Shown here in pieces: positions 26,262 through 34,899 of a stretch of 64,000 nt of DNA. A program made the position numbers and the translations under genes. Each line of letters starts with the position of its first letter. The stretch's first letter is position 1. The notes below the pieces were generated by a model. That model ran no database searches. It was not told the origin of the DNA and saw nothing but the letters and a program-made list of their open reading frames with translations. Origin of the DNA: an uncultured Muribaculaceae bacterium (GTDB lineage Bacteria; Bacteroidota; Bacteroidia; Bacteroidales; Muribaculaceae); assembly GCA_910578035.1 (NCBI GenBank), contig CAJTOB010000002.1, positions 27,305-91,304 of the forward strand. The letters run 5' to 3'.

Positions 26262-29198
26262 ATGACACTCGACCGCGACATACAGATAATAAACGAGGGT
26301 CTCGAATGGCTCCGTAAGAACAAGCCCGAGCAGTATGAGCAGGTGTTTTTCCAGATACTCGACGGACGCCGCCGGCTGCGCCGCCAGCTCGAGGCTCTGA
26401 AGGAAAATCCGGCTGTGGGTGCCTTCGGCGAGAGCCAGACAGGTAAATCGTATCAAATCAATACGCTCCTCAACCGTGCCGACAAGCCTTTTCTAATCAA
26501 ATCTACAGATTATCCCGAGGGCGTCGGGTTTGTAGACAAGATAAACCCTATAGGCGACGACCGTGAGGCCACTGGAGTTGTGACCCGTATGAGCAGCTTC
26601 CGCAAATGCCCCGAACGGTATAAGCGCGATTATCCTGTGATAGTTAAGCTACTGACAGTAGGCCAGCTCGCAACAATACTTGCATCGGGCTATTACAGTA
26701 ATATACGCGATTATACCACATATTCCGACGACGAACTGCGCGCCATATCGAAGAAAATAGCCGACAGATACGGCAACCGGCCCGCTATGGAGAACTCACC
26801 CTTGGACGAAGATGCCATACTCGACATAAAGAGCTATCTCGGCACCTATGTCGAAGCTCCCACGCAGGGTATGCTGCGCTCCAAATATTTCGAGACCCTT
26901 ACAAGGGTAATAGCCAGGGTGCCGGAAGCGGAATGGGCCGAAGTGCTGAAATATCTTTGGCATGAGAACGAGGTGATAACGCGCCTGTTCGAACGCCTTG
27001 TCGCCGACCTTGCACGCCTCAATTTCGCTGCGGAGGTCTATGTGCCTTTGCAGGCGGTGATACATGGCGGCGAGAACCGCCGCACAATAATGTCGGTGGC
27101 TTGTCTCAACGGCCTTGACGAGGACGATTGGAGCGTGATGACCGATGTTTATGTGCCCGCAGACGGCAATGTGTCTGAATTGCGCCGTGTGCCATCTTTC
27201 CCTTCTTGCGACCTCTGTGCTGTAAGTGCCGAACTTGTGTTTAAAATCGAAGAAGAATACCTCAGTGAAACACTGCAATACTGCTTCGATGAGAGTTATA
27301 GCGGTTTGCCGGGCTATCTGCCGGCAAATTCGCGCCGCAAACTCGCCGACAGTGTGAGCAAAGACCTTATGGCCGATACCGACCTTCTGGACTTCCCGGG
27401 AGCACGCAGTTCTGAGCAGCAGGACGAAGCGTTCTGTACCGAAGGCTCACGCGACAAATCGGGCCAGTCTGTGCTTGTGAAGCTCTTTCTCCGAGGCAAG
27501 ATTGCATATCTTTTCAATCACTACAGCGAGAGTCACATGATGAAGGTGCTTCTCTTCTGCCACCATCAGAAACAGTCGGAAGTGAAGAATCTCCACATAC
27601 TTCTCGACCAGTGGGTGCGTCGCAACGTAGGGGCGACTTCTGCCGAGCGTGCACAGACCCTTGCCCGTACGGGAGGCATATCTCCGCTGCTTATTGTGGC
27701 TACCAAAATCAATATCGACATGACCCACCGCGCCTTCGACTCGCATAACTCAGAGACAGCGGTCAACAACCGTTGGGAAGACCGCTTCCGCACTGTTTTG
27801 CTCGATGCAGTACTCAACTGGGATAATGTCGACTGGTTCAAGAACTGGAGTGCTCCCGGAGTCTCGTTCAAGGATACATATCTGCTTCGCTCGTATGAAT
27901 TCAGCTCATGCACGCCTCAGGGCAATCAGATGTTCTCGGGTTATGATGTGACCCTCTCTTCGCCTGAAAGAGCTCTCGAAATGGACTCCGATTACTATCG
28001 GCTGATGCGCCGCACATTCATTTCCAATCAGAGTGTACGGGAGCTTTTCTTCGACCCTGAGCTGGCATGGGATGTCGCATCTACCCTCAACAACGATGGT
28101 TCGCTCTATATCATCGAGCGCATGAGCAAGGTCGCCCGAGCCGCTTCCGCCATACGCGATGAGCAGATGAAACGCGAGCGCGACCGTATAATGGGCGAAG
28201 TGCGCGACATACTGTCGAAAGAATACGATTCAGACAATGACTCCGAGAAACTTCTCCACAACATAGACACGGCGCTCAATCTGCGCTGGGAGTTCGATAT
28301 AGCATGTACTGCCGACAATTATTATTTCGGACATCTGCTCGACGCTCTTCAGGTGACAGAGGCCGAATGTCTCGAAGCGGTTCACTCTCTGGTGCATGGT
28401 ACTGCAATCAACAACGACTTGAACAATCTCAGGGAATATGAGATAATACGCCGCCGTTGCGGCGACTTCGAAGGCTGTACCAACGACGATGAGCGTTGGG
28501 AACGTCTGCTGAAATCATACCGCTACTGGCGCAGCCGCGAGCAGGCGGCCGCCGAACTTGCCCGCCGTCACATTGATGTTGCCGTGCTCTTCCGCGAGAA
28601 ACTGCGTCCGAAGACGAATCAAGTATTCATTGCCGACCATATAATGAAGCTTTGGGCCGATAAAGTGAAGTCCGATGAGCTGATGAATACTTTCACATCT
28701 GCCGACGGCTTCAGTCCTGTGCTGATGAAAGACCTTACGGGCACGCTTCTCGATTCGGCCTTCAGACTCGGCCTGGCCGACATAATAGCAGAGAAAATCC
28801 GTTCGGAGGTCAGTGTCGCAAACCTTTCTCAGGTTCGCGAGAGCCTTGTGGCCGACCTCATGGCATCGGTGCTCAATACATTTGTCAACGATTTCGGATA
28901 TTCGCTGCTCAGCGACGAACTCAAGAAGAAGGCACGCCTTGTGGTAGAGGAAAACGGACTACCTGCATACGACTACATAGAGCGTGAACGCCGCTCAGGC
29001 TATACGCACGAGGAACTTTCACAACTGTTCGAAGATATGTCGGAAAGCGGAGTGACTCTTACAGAGTCGTTTGACCGTCACTATAACGAATGGCTCGAGT
29101 ATATGACAATAGCTTATGTGGTGCATCTGCGACGTTCGGCAGTACGCCCCGAGGCTAACCGTGCCCTTGGTGAAATCATACAAAAGATAGAGGTATGA
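26262..29198 (+). CDS. SrfC-family large P-loop protein, GTPase-like
   Basis: A 978-residue protein matching the 'virulence factor SrfC' pattern, the usual partner of SrfB. The P-loop GAFGESQTGKS lies at about residues 53-63. A DFPGARS motif near residue 377 could be the G3 DxxG element, and VATKINID near 480 could be G4. The last ~450 residues look helical and rich in charged repeats (DEQMKRERDRIMGEVRDILSKE), as in dynamin-like or helical-bundle GTPases. No membrane segment is seen. The GTPase assignment is inferred from these motifs. The stop overlaps the protease start by four bases (ATGA). Confidence 0.82.
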   Translation: MTLDRDIQIINEGLEWLRKNKPEQYEQVFFQILDGRRRLRRQLEALKENPAVGAFGESQTGKSYQINTLLNRADKPFLIKSTDYPEGVGFVDKINPIGDDREATGVVTRMSSFRKCPERYKRDYPVIVKLLTVGQLATILASGYYSNIRDYTTYSDDELRAISKKIADRYGNRPAMENSPLDEDAILDIKSYLGTYVEAPTQGMLRSKYFETLTRVIARVPEAEWAEVLKYLWHENEVITRLFERLVADLARLNFAAEVYVPLQAVIHGGENRRTIMSVACLNGLDEDDWSVMTDVYVPADGNVSELRRVPSFPSCDLCAVSAELVFKIEEEYLSETLQYCFDESYSGLPGYLPANSRRKLADSVSKDLMADTDLLDFPGARSSEQQDEAFCTEGSRDKSGQSVLVKLFLRGKIAYLFNHYSESHMMKVLLFCHHQKQSEVKNLHILLDQWVRRNVGATSAERAQTLARTGGISPLLIVATKINIDMTHRAFDSHNSETAVNNRWEDRFRTVLLDAVLNWDNVDWFKNWSAPGVSFKDTYLLRSYEFSSCTPQGNQMFSGYDVTLSSPERALEMDSDYYRLMRRTFISNQSVRELFFDPELAWDVASTLNNDGSLYIIERMSKVARAASAIRDEQMKRERDRIMGEVRDILSKEYDSDNDSEKLLHNIDTALNLRWEFDIACTADNYYFGHLLDALQVTEAECLEAVHSLVHGTAINNDLNNLREYEIIRRRCGDFEGCTNDDERWERLLKSYRYWRSREQAAAELARRHIDVAVLFREKLRPKTNQVFIADHIMKLWADKVKSDELMNTFTSADGFSPVLMKDLTGTLLDSAFRLGLADIIAEKIRSEVSVANLSQVRESLVADLMASVLNTFVNDFGYSLLSDELKKKARLVVEENGLPAYDYIERERRSGYTHEELSQLFEDMSESGVTLTESFDRHYNEWLEYMTIAYVVHLRRSAVRPEANRALGEIIQKIEV

Positions 29199-31129
29199 AA
29201 AGGATACATTTCGACAAGAAAGGCCCCGTCTACAAGCACTATTTCTTTTGGGAACCATGGGGGTGTGCCGGCTGTCTGGGGCGAGGTCTGATTTTTATAG
29301 GACTGCTGTTTGTGCTTCTGTATCTTCTCTCTCAGCTCCGCGGCTGTTCCGACAGCAGCTTAGACAACGTGTCCGATTCTGAACTACCTGAAAATCTCGC
29401 ACCTGTGCGGCAGCAGCCTGTGCCTCCAATCAGCGACGACGATGTAATAGACGAGGAGGGCCGCCGGATTGTGTCGAACCGCCTCAATGTCCTTTTCAGT
29501 GCTGAGGTAGGGGCCACAGGAATGAATGAGTGGACCGGCAAATTCAAAGAACTGTATCCCGGCGACGAATATGCCGTTCTTTTTTCCGATTCCATAACCA
29601 AACTGATGGCTCTCCAAGTGCCTCCGGGGGAGCGTTCATCACTTAAGACCAGACTTCCCGAGCAGATTCCCGATATACCGTTTATGGTATTTGAGGAAGA
29701 AGTGATGGAGAGTGGAGGAGAGGGTTCCGACCCTTTTCTTGAGGACCGTAGCAAGGCCTGGTACTTCGGTCCGATACAGGCAGACCAGGCCTGGGAGCGG
29801 TCTACCGGCGGCAGCGGGGTTGTAATAGCAGTTGTCGATTCATATTTCGACCTCGACAGCCCTGAATTTTCGGACATAGAGATTGTAGGGCCATACAATG
29901 TCTCTTCAGGTGGAAGCGATGTGTCTTTGCCTGCCGATTTCAACCCCTCGCATCCGGACCCTGTGCTGTGTCACGGCACAATGGTGGCGGCCACCGCGGT
30001 AGGAGCCCTCGGCAATGCTCATGGCTCGGCCGGTATAGCTCCGGAATGCTCACTTATGCCAGTGAGCCTTGGGCGCCGTTTCGGCTGTTTTGCCATGTTG
30101 CAAGGGCTGCTCTATGCTATAAACAAGGGCGCATCTATAGTCAATATCTCGGCTGGCCTGTCTTTTGCGGAAGACTTGCAGGGCTTGGGTGTAGACCGCC
30201 AGATAGAACTATCCAGGACGTCGTTTCTTGGGCAGGAAGAAGTTTGGAAGTATGTCTTCGATATGGCCGACAAATTTTATGTCACAATAGTGTGGGCTGC
30301 CGGTAACGAAAATATTTTTACGGCCATCGATGCCTCCAAGCGTGGTTCAAATACTATAAAAGTTTCGGCAGTAGATAAAAATCTCAGGAAGGCCGATTTC
30401 AGCAACTTCGGCAATTTCCCGGCGCTGGGCATATATGAATCGACAGTGTCTGCTCCCGGCGTCGGCATTTATGGCGAGGTTCCGCAGAGCGACGACGGCA
30501 TGATGGTAGACGGAACAAGTTTTGCAGCTCCGATAGTTGCCGGAGCCGTAGGACTTATGAAGAGTATAGACCCGACACTATCCACACAGGAAATTGCCGG
30601 TATACTGCGTGCGACGGGGCGCCCCGTTGGCAGAAACAGCACTATCGGGCCTGTGATACAGATTCGGGCCGCTCTTGATTCGATAGACCGCACTCTGGTG
30701 CCGTTCAGCACAATTATGGAGTGCTATGCCGGACAGACCGATTATCCTGTGTCGTTTCCCACGACTTTTCTCTATTCCTTCCCTACTTCAGAAGACTATG
30801 ACCCGACTTCGCTGATGCCTTTGCTGAGAATCGAACTCGAATTTACAGGGCGAGGGGAGGGAAATGTAATCTATAAGTCGAATTTGAACCCCGGGAACGT
30901 CTGGCGCGCACCGTTTACAATGAGTTTCGATACGGCTGAGCGTCGGTTACGCTTACGGCAGGCGACGCCTGCGCTGCCGACAGATTCTGCTTTGGTCGGA
31001 ATATCGTCGGCCGACTTATTTGTATCGTCTTTTCCCGACGGCTGTGCAATAGTAGAGAACTTTGTATCTGAATCATTGCCCTGCGAGGGCACTTTCCTTA
31101 TCAAAAAAGCGCAGACAGATGGCAATTGA
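29195..31129 (+). CDS. Membrane-anchored subtilisin-like (S8) serine protease
   Basis: A 644-residue protein. An N-terminal membrane helix (GLIFIGLLFVLLYLLSQL, ~residues 31-48) anchors it, probably with the protease in the periplasm. Residues ~90-165 resemble an inhibitory prodomain. The catalytic triad is intact: Asp215 in IAVVDSYFD, His260 in LCHGTMVAA and Ser442 in DGTSFAAPIVAGA, with the oxyanion Asn371 in AAGNEN. A C-terminal beta domain of about 170 residues follows. It lies inside the SrfB/SrfC run, coupled on both sides. The prodomain suggests it is made as a zymogen; what activates it is unknown. Confidence 0.88.
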   Translation: MKRIHFDKKGPVYKHYFFWEPWGCAGCLGRGLIFIGLLFVLLYLLSQLRGCSDSSLDNVSDSELPENLAPVRQQPVPPISDDDVIDEEGRRIVSNRLNVLFSAEVGATGMNEWTGKFKELYPGDEYAVLFSDSITKLMALQVPPGERSSLKTRLPEQIPDIPFMVFEEEVMESGGEGSDPFLEDRSKAWYFGPIQADQAWERSTGGSGVVIAVVDSYFDLDSPEFSDIEIVGPYNVSSGGSDVSLPADFNPSHPDPVLCHGTMVAATAVGALGNAHGSAGIAPECSLMPVSLGRRFGCFAMLQGLLYAINKGASIVNISAGLSFAEDLQGLGVDRQIELSRTSFLGQEEVWKYVFDMADKFYVTIVWAAGNENIFTAIDASKRGSNTIKVSAVDKNLRKADFSNFGNFPALGIYESTVSAPGVGIYGEVPQSDDGMMVDGTSFAAPIVAGAVGLMKSIDPTLSTQEIAGILRATGRPVGRNSTIGPVIQIRAALDSIDRTLVPFSTIMECYAGQTDYPVSFPTTFLYSFPTSEDYDPTSLMPLLRIELEFTGRGEGNVIYKSNLNPGNVWRAPFTMSFDTAERRLRLRQATPALPTDSALVGISSADLFVSSFPDGCAIVENFVSESLPCEGTFLIKKAQTDGN

Positions 31130-31559
31130 GAAACGGATGTCGATAACCTTGCTTGCGTCGTGGGCGGCAGTGCTTGTTTCGGTCTCTTTTTTCGGACTGG
31201 AATTTGACAGCTATGTTGATTCAGGCGTAATTTCGATTGCGACAGCTCTTGTCATGGCTGCGGCAGGAATGTTCTTATCCGCTTTTGCCGTATGGGCAAA
31301 GAAGAAGACATCGCGCGGCAATATGTATAAATTGGCGGAGGTGCTTGGTGTAGCATTGATGTTATGCTGGTCGGTTTTCGTATGGACTGTCGGCGTTAAA
31401 GGCACTGCCTATGTGGCTTCGTCTGCCTTTGTGCGCGTGCTTCTGATTTTTATAGCGCTTGTGATGTATTTTTCATATTATCTTTTGACGTATCGGAACG
31501 GTTCGCGTTCGGTCAGATATCGGACAACTGAAACCGACAGATACGGAATACCTCTCTGA
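31119..31559 (+). CDS. Small four-helix membrane protein of the SrfB operon
   Basis: A 146-residue protein with four predicted membrane helices (SITLLASWAAVLVSVSFFGL; ISIATALVMAAAGMFLSAFAVW; EVLGVALMLCWSVFVWTVGV; FVRVLLIFIALVMYFSYYLL). It ends in a basic/polar tail (YRNGSRSVRYRTTETDRYG). I chose the ATG at 31119 (MAIEKRMS), overlapping the protease stop by 11 bases; an in-frame ATG at 31062 would extend it far into the protease gene. I do not recognise a family. Its place in the cluster suggests a membrane partner of the protease or GTPase. Confidence 0.75.
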   Translation: MAIEKRMSITLLASWAAVLVSVSFFGLEFDSYVDSGVISIATALVMAAAGMFLSAFAVWAKKKTSRGNMYKLAEVLGVALMLCWSVFVWTVGVKGTAYVASSAFVRVLLIFIALVMYFSYYLLTYRNGSRSVRYRTTETDRYGIPL

Positions 31560-31563
31560 GACT

Positions 31564-33510
31564 ATGGCATTGTCACTTCCTCAGCAACTATGGCTTAAAA
31601 GGGCTTATGTAGGCGATATCGTCGAGAAGCTGCGCCTTCAGGTTTTCACATTGGATGACCTGAGGGATTTTGCGCTTGCCAATCCTGCATTTTCCGAGAA
31701 ACTGGCTCTTGTTGAGACTTCTGTGAAAAATCTTGAAAATCCGGCTGAACTGGAAGAGTATAATGCTGTTAAGAAGGTCTTGGCAGATACTGCCTATGTC
31801 TTGTCGGAAGAGAAAATGATTACGTCATATATCACCCGGTGGAAAAGTCTGCCATCGGCGGAAGAACGTGTAGCAGAGGTAAAATCGGTTTTAGACCGTT
31901 TGTCTGAAAATCGCCGTTATGAAGCTGTTAAAACGTCTGCGGTGGCATTTTTACGGACGGAAAAAGGCGACATTCACAGTATTGTCGCCGACCTCGATGC
32001 TTTTATATCCGACTATGCTCAGGCAGATTATGCAATTGCCGATGTCGAACGATGCCGGTCTATGAAAGCATCGGTTACAGCGCTTGCAGACAGCATTGTC
32101 GCTAAGCGATGGAACGAACTTTTTGATGACAAAGGCATTTTGAAAAATCCTGCAGAAGCCGTAGATTTTTTAAAGACTGTGAACGATTCCGGAGTGTACG
32201 CAGAACGCACGGACGATGCTGTATGGCAGTGGGCTTTGGCGCAGGAAGATATTGTGGCGGCAGTAGAGGAGTATGAGAAGATTTATGGCGGAAACGGCCG
32301 TCACTCGGCAGATGCCGCAGAGGTCTATAACGCAAGAAGCGAGTGGAACCGCATAGATTCGACAAATATCTATGACTTGCTTGAGTTTCTCGATTATTAT
32401 CCGAATCATATTTTTACAGGTCAGGCTGTAAGCAAACTGGCCGAACTCAAAGCGAGCGAGCTCGAATCGATGCGTCGGTCGCCTGCTCTGTATGACAATC
32501 AGACCTTCTGTGCTCTCTATCGCAATCAGATATGTACCAAAGAAGAGCTGTGTTCGGCCTGCGGTGCCGACGATGCCTTGTTCGAGCGCATCATGGCCGA
32601 TAGCAAAATACGGGCCACGCTCCCTTCGCCGCCGGGAAGCAAGAGCAGATATTCCTGCGGCAAGGGTGAGAGCGGTCTCACCGATGTGATTTTTTTCGGA
32701 GTTGCAGCGAGCGGCAAGACATGCGTCTTGTCCGGTCTCTTGAGCCACGACAGCGTTACTGTCGATGAAGCCAATTATAGCGGCGAATACGCGAGCGTGC
32801 TTAAACGCTATGCCCGTGCGGGAGTGGCGATTTCTGGAACGCCGGACGACTTCGTGGCTGTTGTAAAGGCCACTGTCACAGCTCCCGGAGGCCGACGTAG
32901 AAGTTTCAATCTTGTTGAGATGGCCGGCGAAGCCTTTTTAAAGAAAATTGTAGCAGCCGAAGGTCGAAACGGGCGAAAGACAAACAATTTCGAGTTGATG
33001 GAGAATAGCGCTTCCGCCCTCCTCACAGGTGATAATGAAAAACTGATATTTCTTCTCGTAGACCCCGTCGGCGACAGATTCGGTCGGCAGGACCAGATTG
33101 AGGCGTTCAACAGACTTAGAAGTCTGATGTTCGATGTTGAGGCCAACCGCGATGTCATGAAGAGGGTGAAAGGGCTCCATTTCATCGTTACCAAGGCCGA
33201 CACCCTTGGTGCGGACCGCCTCGAAAAGGCTCGCGATATAGTGCGCGAGATTCTCAATCCGGCTACACGCGATGAACTTGTAAGGCAATGTCGGAATTAC
33301 GGAATCAACCGTTCGGCCGACCCGGCTCTTGACGGACGTCCGCGGGTTTTCTGTTTCAGCCTCGGTCGCTTCAATGTCGGCAATATCTACGATTACGACC
33401 CGAAAGACTCAGGAGAACTGCTCTCTGTGATTGGCGATTATGCCGACAGAGCTGTTGATGCCGGCTTTATGAGCCGTCTGCGCGATTTCCTTGTTCAACC
33501 TTTTATATGA
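31564..33510 (+). CDS. P-loop GTPase-like protein with long helical N-terminus
   Basis: A 648-residue protein. Residues 1-370 look all-helical, with repeat-like stretches. The NTPase domain begins with Walker A FFGVAASGKTCVLSGLL (GVAASGKT at 379-386). FNLVEMAGEAF near 450 could be the switch/Walker B region, and HFIVTKADTLG near 541 fits a G4 (N/T)KxD motif, so GTP is the likely ligand. It recalls the 'double-GTPase' type conflict-associated GTPases, but I cannot confirm this. No membrane helix. It is the second P-loop NTPase of the cluster, 4 bp behind the membrane protein gene. Confidence 0.75.
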   Translation: MALSLPQQLWLKRAYVGDIVEKLRLQVFTLDDLRDFALANPAFSEKLALVETSVKNLENPAELEEYNAVKKVLADTAYVLSEEKMITSYITRWKSLPSAEERVAEVKSVLDRLSENRRYEAVKTSAVAFLRTEKGDIHSIVADLDAFISDYAQADYAIADVERCRSMKASVTALADSIVAKRWNELFDDKGILKNPAEAVDFLKTVNDSGVYAERTDDAVWQWALAQEDIVAAVEEYEKIYGGNGRHSADAAEVYNARSEWNRIDSTNIYDLLEFLDYYPNHIFTGQAVSKLAELKASELESMRRSPALYDNQTFCALYRNQICTKEELCSACGADDALFERIMADSKIRATLPSPPGSKSRYSCGKGESGLTDVIFFGVAASGKTCVLSGLLSHDSVTVDEANYSGEYASVLKRYARAGVAISGTPDDFVAVVKATVTAPGGRRRSFNLVEMAGEAFLKKIVAAEGRNGRKTNNFELMENSASALLTGDNEKLIFLLVDPVGDRFGRQDQIEAFNRLRSLMFDVEANRDVMKRVKGLHFIVTKADTLGADRLEKARDIVREILNPATRDELVRQCRNYGINRSADPALDGRPRVFCFSLGRFNVGNIYDYDPKDSGELLSVIGDYADRAVDAGFMSRLRDFLVQPFI

Positions 33511-33517
33511 CTGCGCC

Positions 33518-34897
33518 ATGCAAGCTAAAATAGGACTCCAGATAGCCGGGAGCGACCCCGGTTTCACCATATTCTTCTCAGAAAACTGGGAGGGAGAAGC
33601 TTTGACGCATTCTTCGGAGCGAAAAAGCTCTGTAGAACCGGTTTACTATGAGGCTGTCTTCGGGCCGGAATACTGGACATATGTGGCTGTACATTGCAAT
33701 TTTTTAAGCAATGCAAACCGGGAGGAATGTTTTAAAATCGGTCTGCGGATTCCGGCGCGTCATGAGCTGACGGGCTCCGATGGCGAGAAGATTTCGCCGG
33801 TATCAGTGCTGGACCGCATATATGAGTCGGTGAAGTCTACGGCCCTAACACGGCGCGGGGCTGATACATGGCGTCTTAGGACAGAACCGGTATTTGATGC
33901 CGATGGATATGCGGCTATACTCGGAGAATATGGCCTGCGCCCGGTCTGGGGTGTAGCGGCCCAAAGCCGTGAGGACGACTCTGTTGTATTTCTCGAATTA
34001 GGGGGAACAGACCCGGCTGCGCCGCTGCTGCATGTGCCTTTCTTGACTGCTTCATGGGAGGGCTCTAAAGTGTGTTTAGGGTCATTTACTGATGATATTG
34101 ACAAATATCTGTTTTCGCCGGTAGACATGAAGGCGGCACCGTTCGTAAAAGTGAGGGCCGAGGGGCGCGACAGATTCTATGAATATGTAATCGAGCCCGG
34201 AAAGCAATTACGGCTCAGTGCGTCGGATTGCGGTTATTCCGAAGAGGAATACGAGCCTGTGTCGGTATTGCTTGACTGCGACACGATAGTATCTACATGC
34301 GGAAGTGAAATCGGAGGTAGTGTCGGTGCGGGAGTATGTTGCCATGCCTGCGTAGACGATGGTCTGGTCGTGGTTAAATTCATTCCGCAGTTGCGGAATG
34401 CTATTGTGATGGAAAGACCGGTCTCGTCGTTGCTTGTTGTGCGTGTCGGCGCGAGCAATAAAACCGTCCGCCCGCTTAAAATACGCATAGATTCCAACGG
34501 CGGCAGTGTCCGCGAGATTGTCTGTCCGAGCCAGGCTTTCGAAAGAGACGGCTCGGAAATGAACGCTACAATAGAATTGTCCGCATTGACGAAGGACGAG
34601 AACATTGTGGTCTGTCTGGATAGCCCTGCGACGGCCGAGTGTATTGCCTTTACAGACGATAACGGAGTGTTTGTGGCAGATTTCGTGCGCCATGGCCGAA
34701 AGCGAAATTTCTTCGAACGGTTTTGCGATGTCATGGGGCTCGGTAACAATGCCGAAGTCTCGGGCAAGTGGCAGGCTATGCGCTGGATTGTGATAATTGT
34801 TTTGGCCGCCATACTTATACTTGGCGGTACGGTACTGGCGAAATTGGCCGGTTCGGTGATAAAGGGAGCACTTCCCTTCATTGATAAAATAAGATAG
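33518..34897 (+). CDS. Unknown protein with C-terminal membrane anchor (SrfB operon)
   Basis: A 459-residue protein I do not recognise. There is no signal peptide; residues 1-~410 look like a mixed alpha/beta soluble region (IGLQIAGSDPGFTIFFSENWEG at the start). A single hydrophobic helix WIVIIVLAAILILGGTVLAKLAG lies at ~424-446, followed by a short tail. This suggests a tail-anchored protein with a cytoplasmic domain. I use the ATG at 33518 (MQAKIGL), 7 bp after the GTPase stop; a start at 33491 would overlap the GTPase gene. Confidence 0.75.
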   Translation: MQAKIGLQIAGSDPGFTIFFSENWEGEALTHSSERKSSVEPVYYEAVFGPEYWTYVAVHCNFLSNANREECFKIGLRIPARHELTGSDGEKISPVSVLDRIYESVKSTALTRRGADTWRLRTEPVFDADGYAAILGEYGLRPVWGVAAQSREDDSVVFLELGGTDPAAPLLHVPFLTASWEGSKVCLGSFTDDIDKYLFSPVDMKAAPFVKVRAEGRDRFYEYVIEPGKQLRLSASDCGYSEEEYEPVSVLLDCDTIVSTCGSEIGGSVGAGVCCHACVDDGLVVVKFIPQLRNAIVMERPVSSLLVVRVGASNKTVRPLKIRIDSNGGSVREIVCPSQAFERDGSEMNATIELSALTKDENIVVCLDSPATAECIAFTDDNGVFVADFVRHGRKRNFFERFCDVMGLGNNAEVSGKWQAMRWIVIIVLAAILILGGTVLAKLAGSVIKGALPFIDKIR

Positions 34898-34899
34898 AT

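Noticed and set aside
24975..26456. A 493-residue minus-strand frame across the end of the SrfB-like gene
   Set aside because: It is the shadow of a gene with clear actin-fold motifs and shows no family resemblance.
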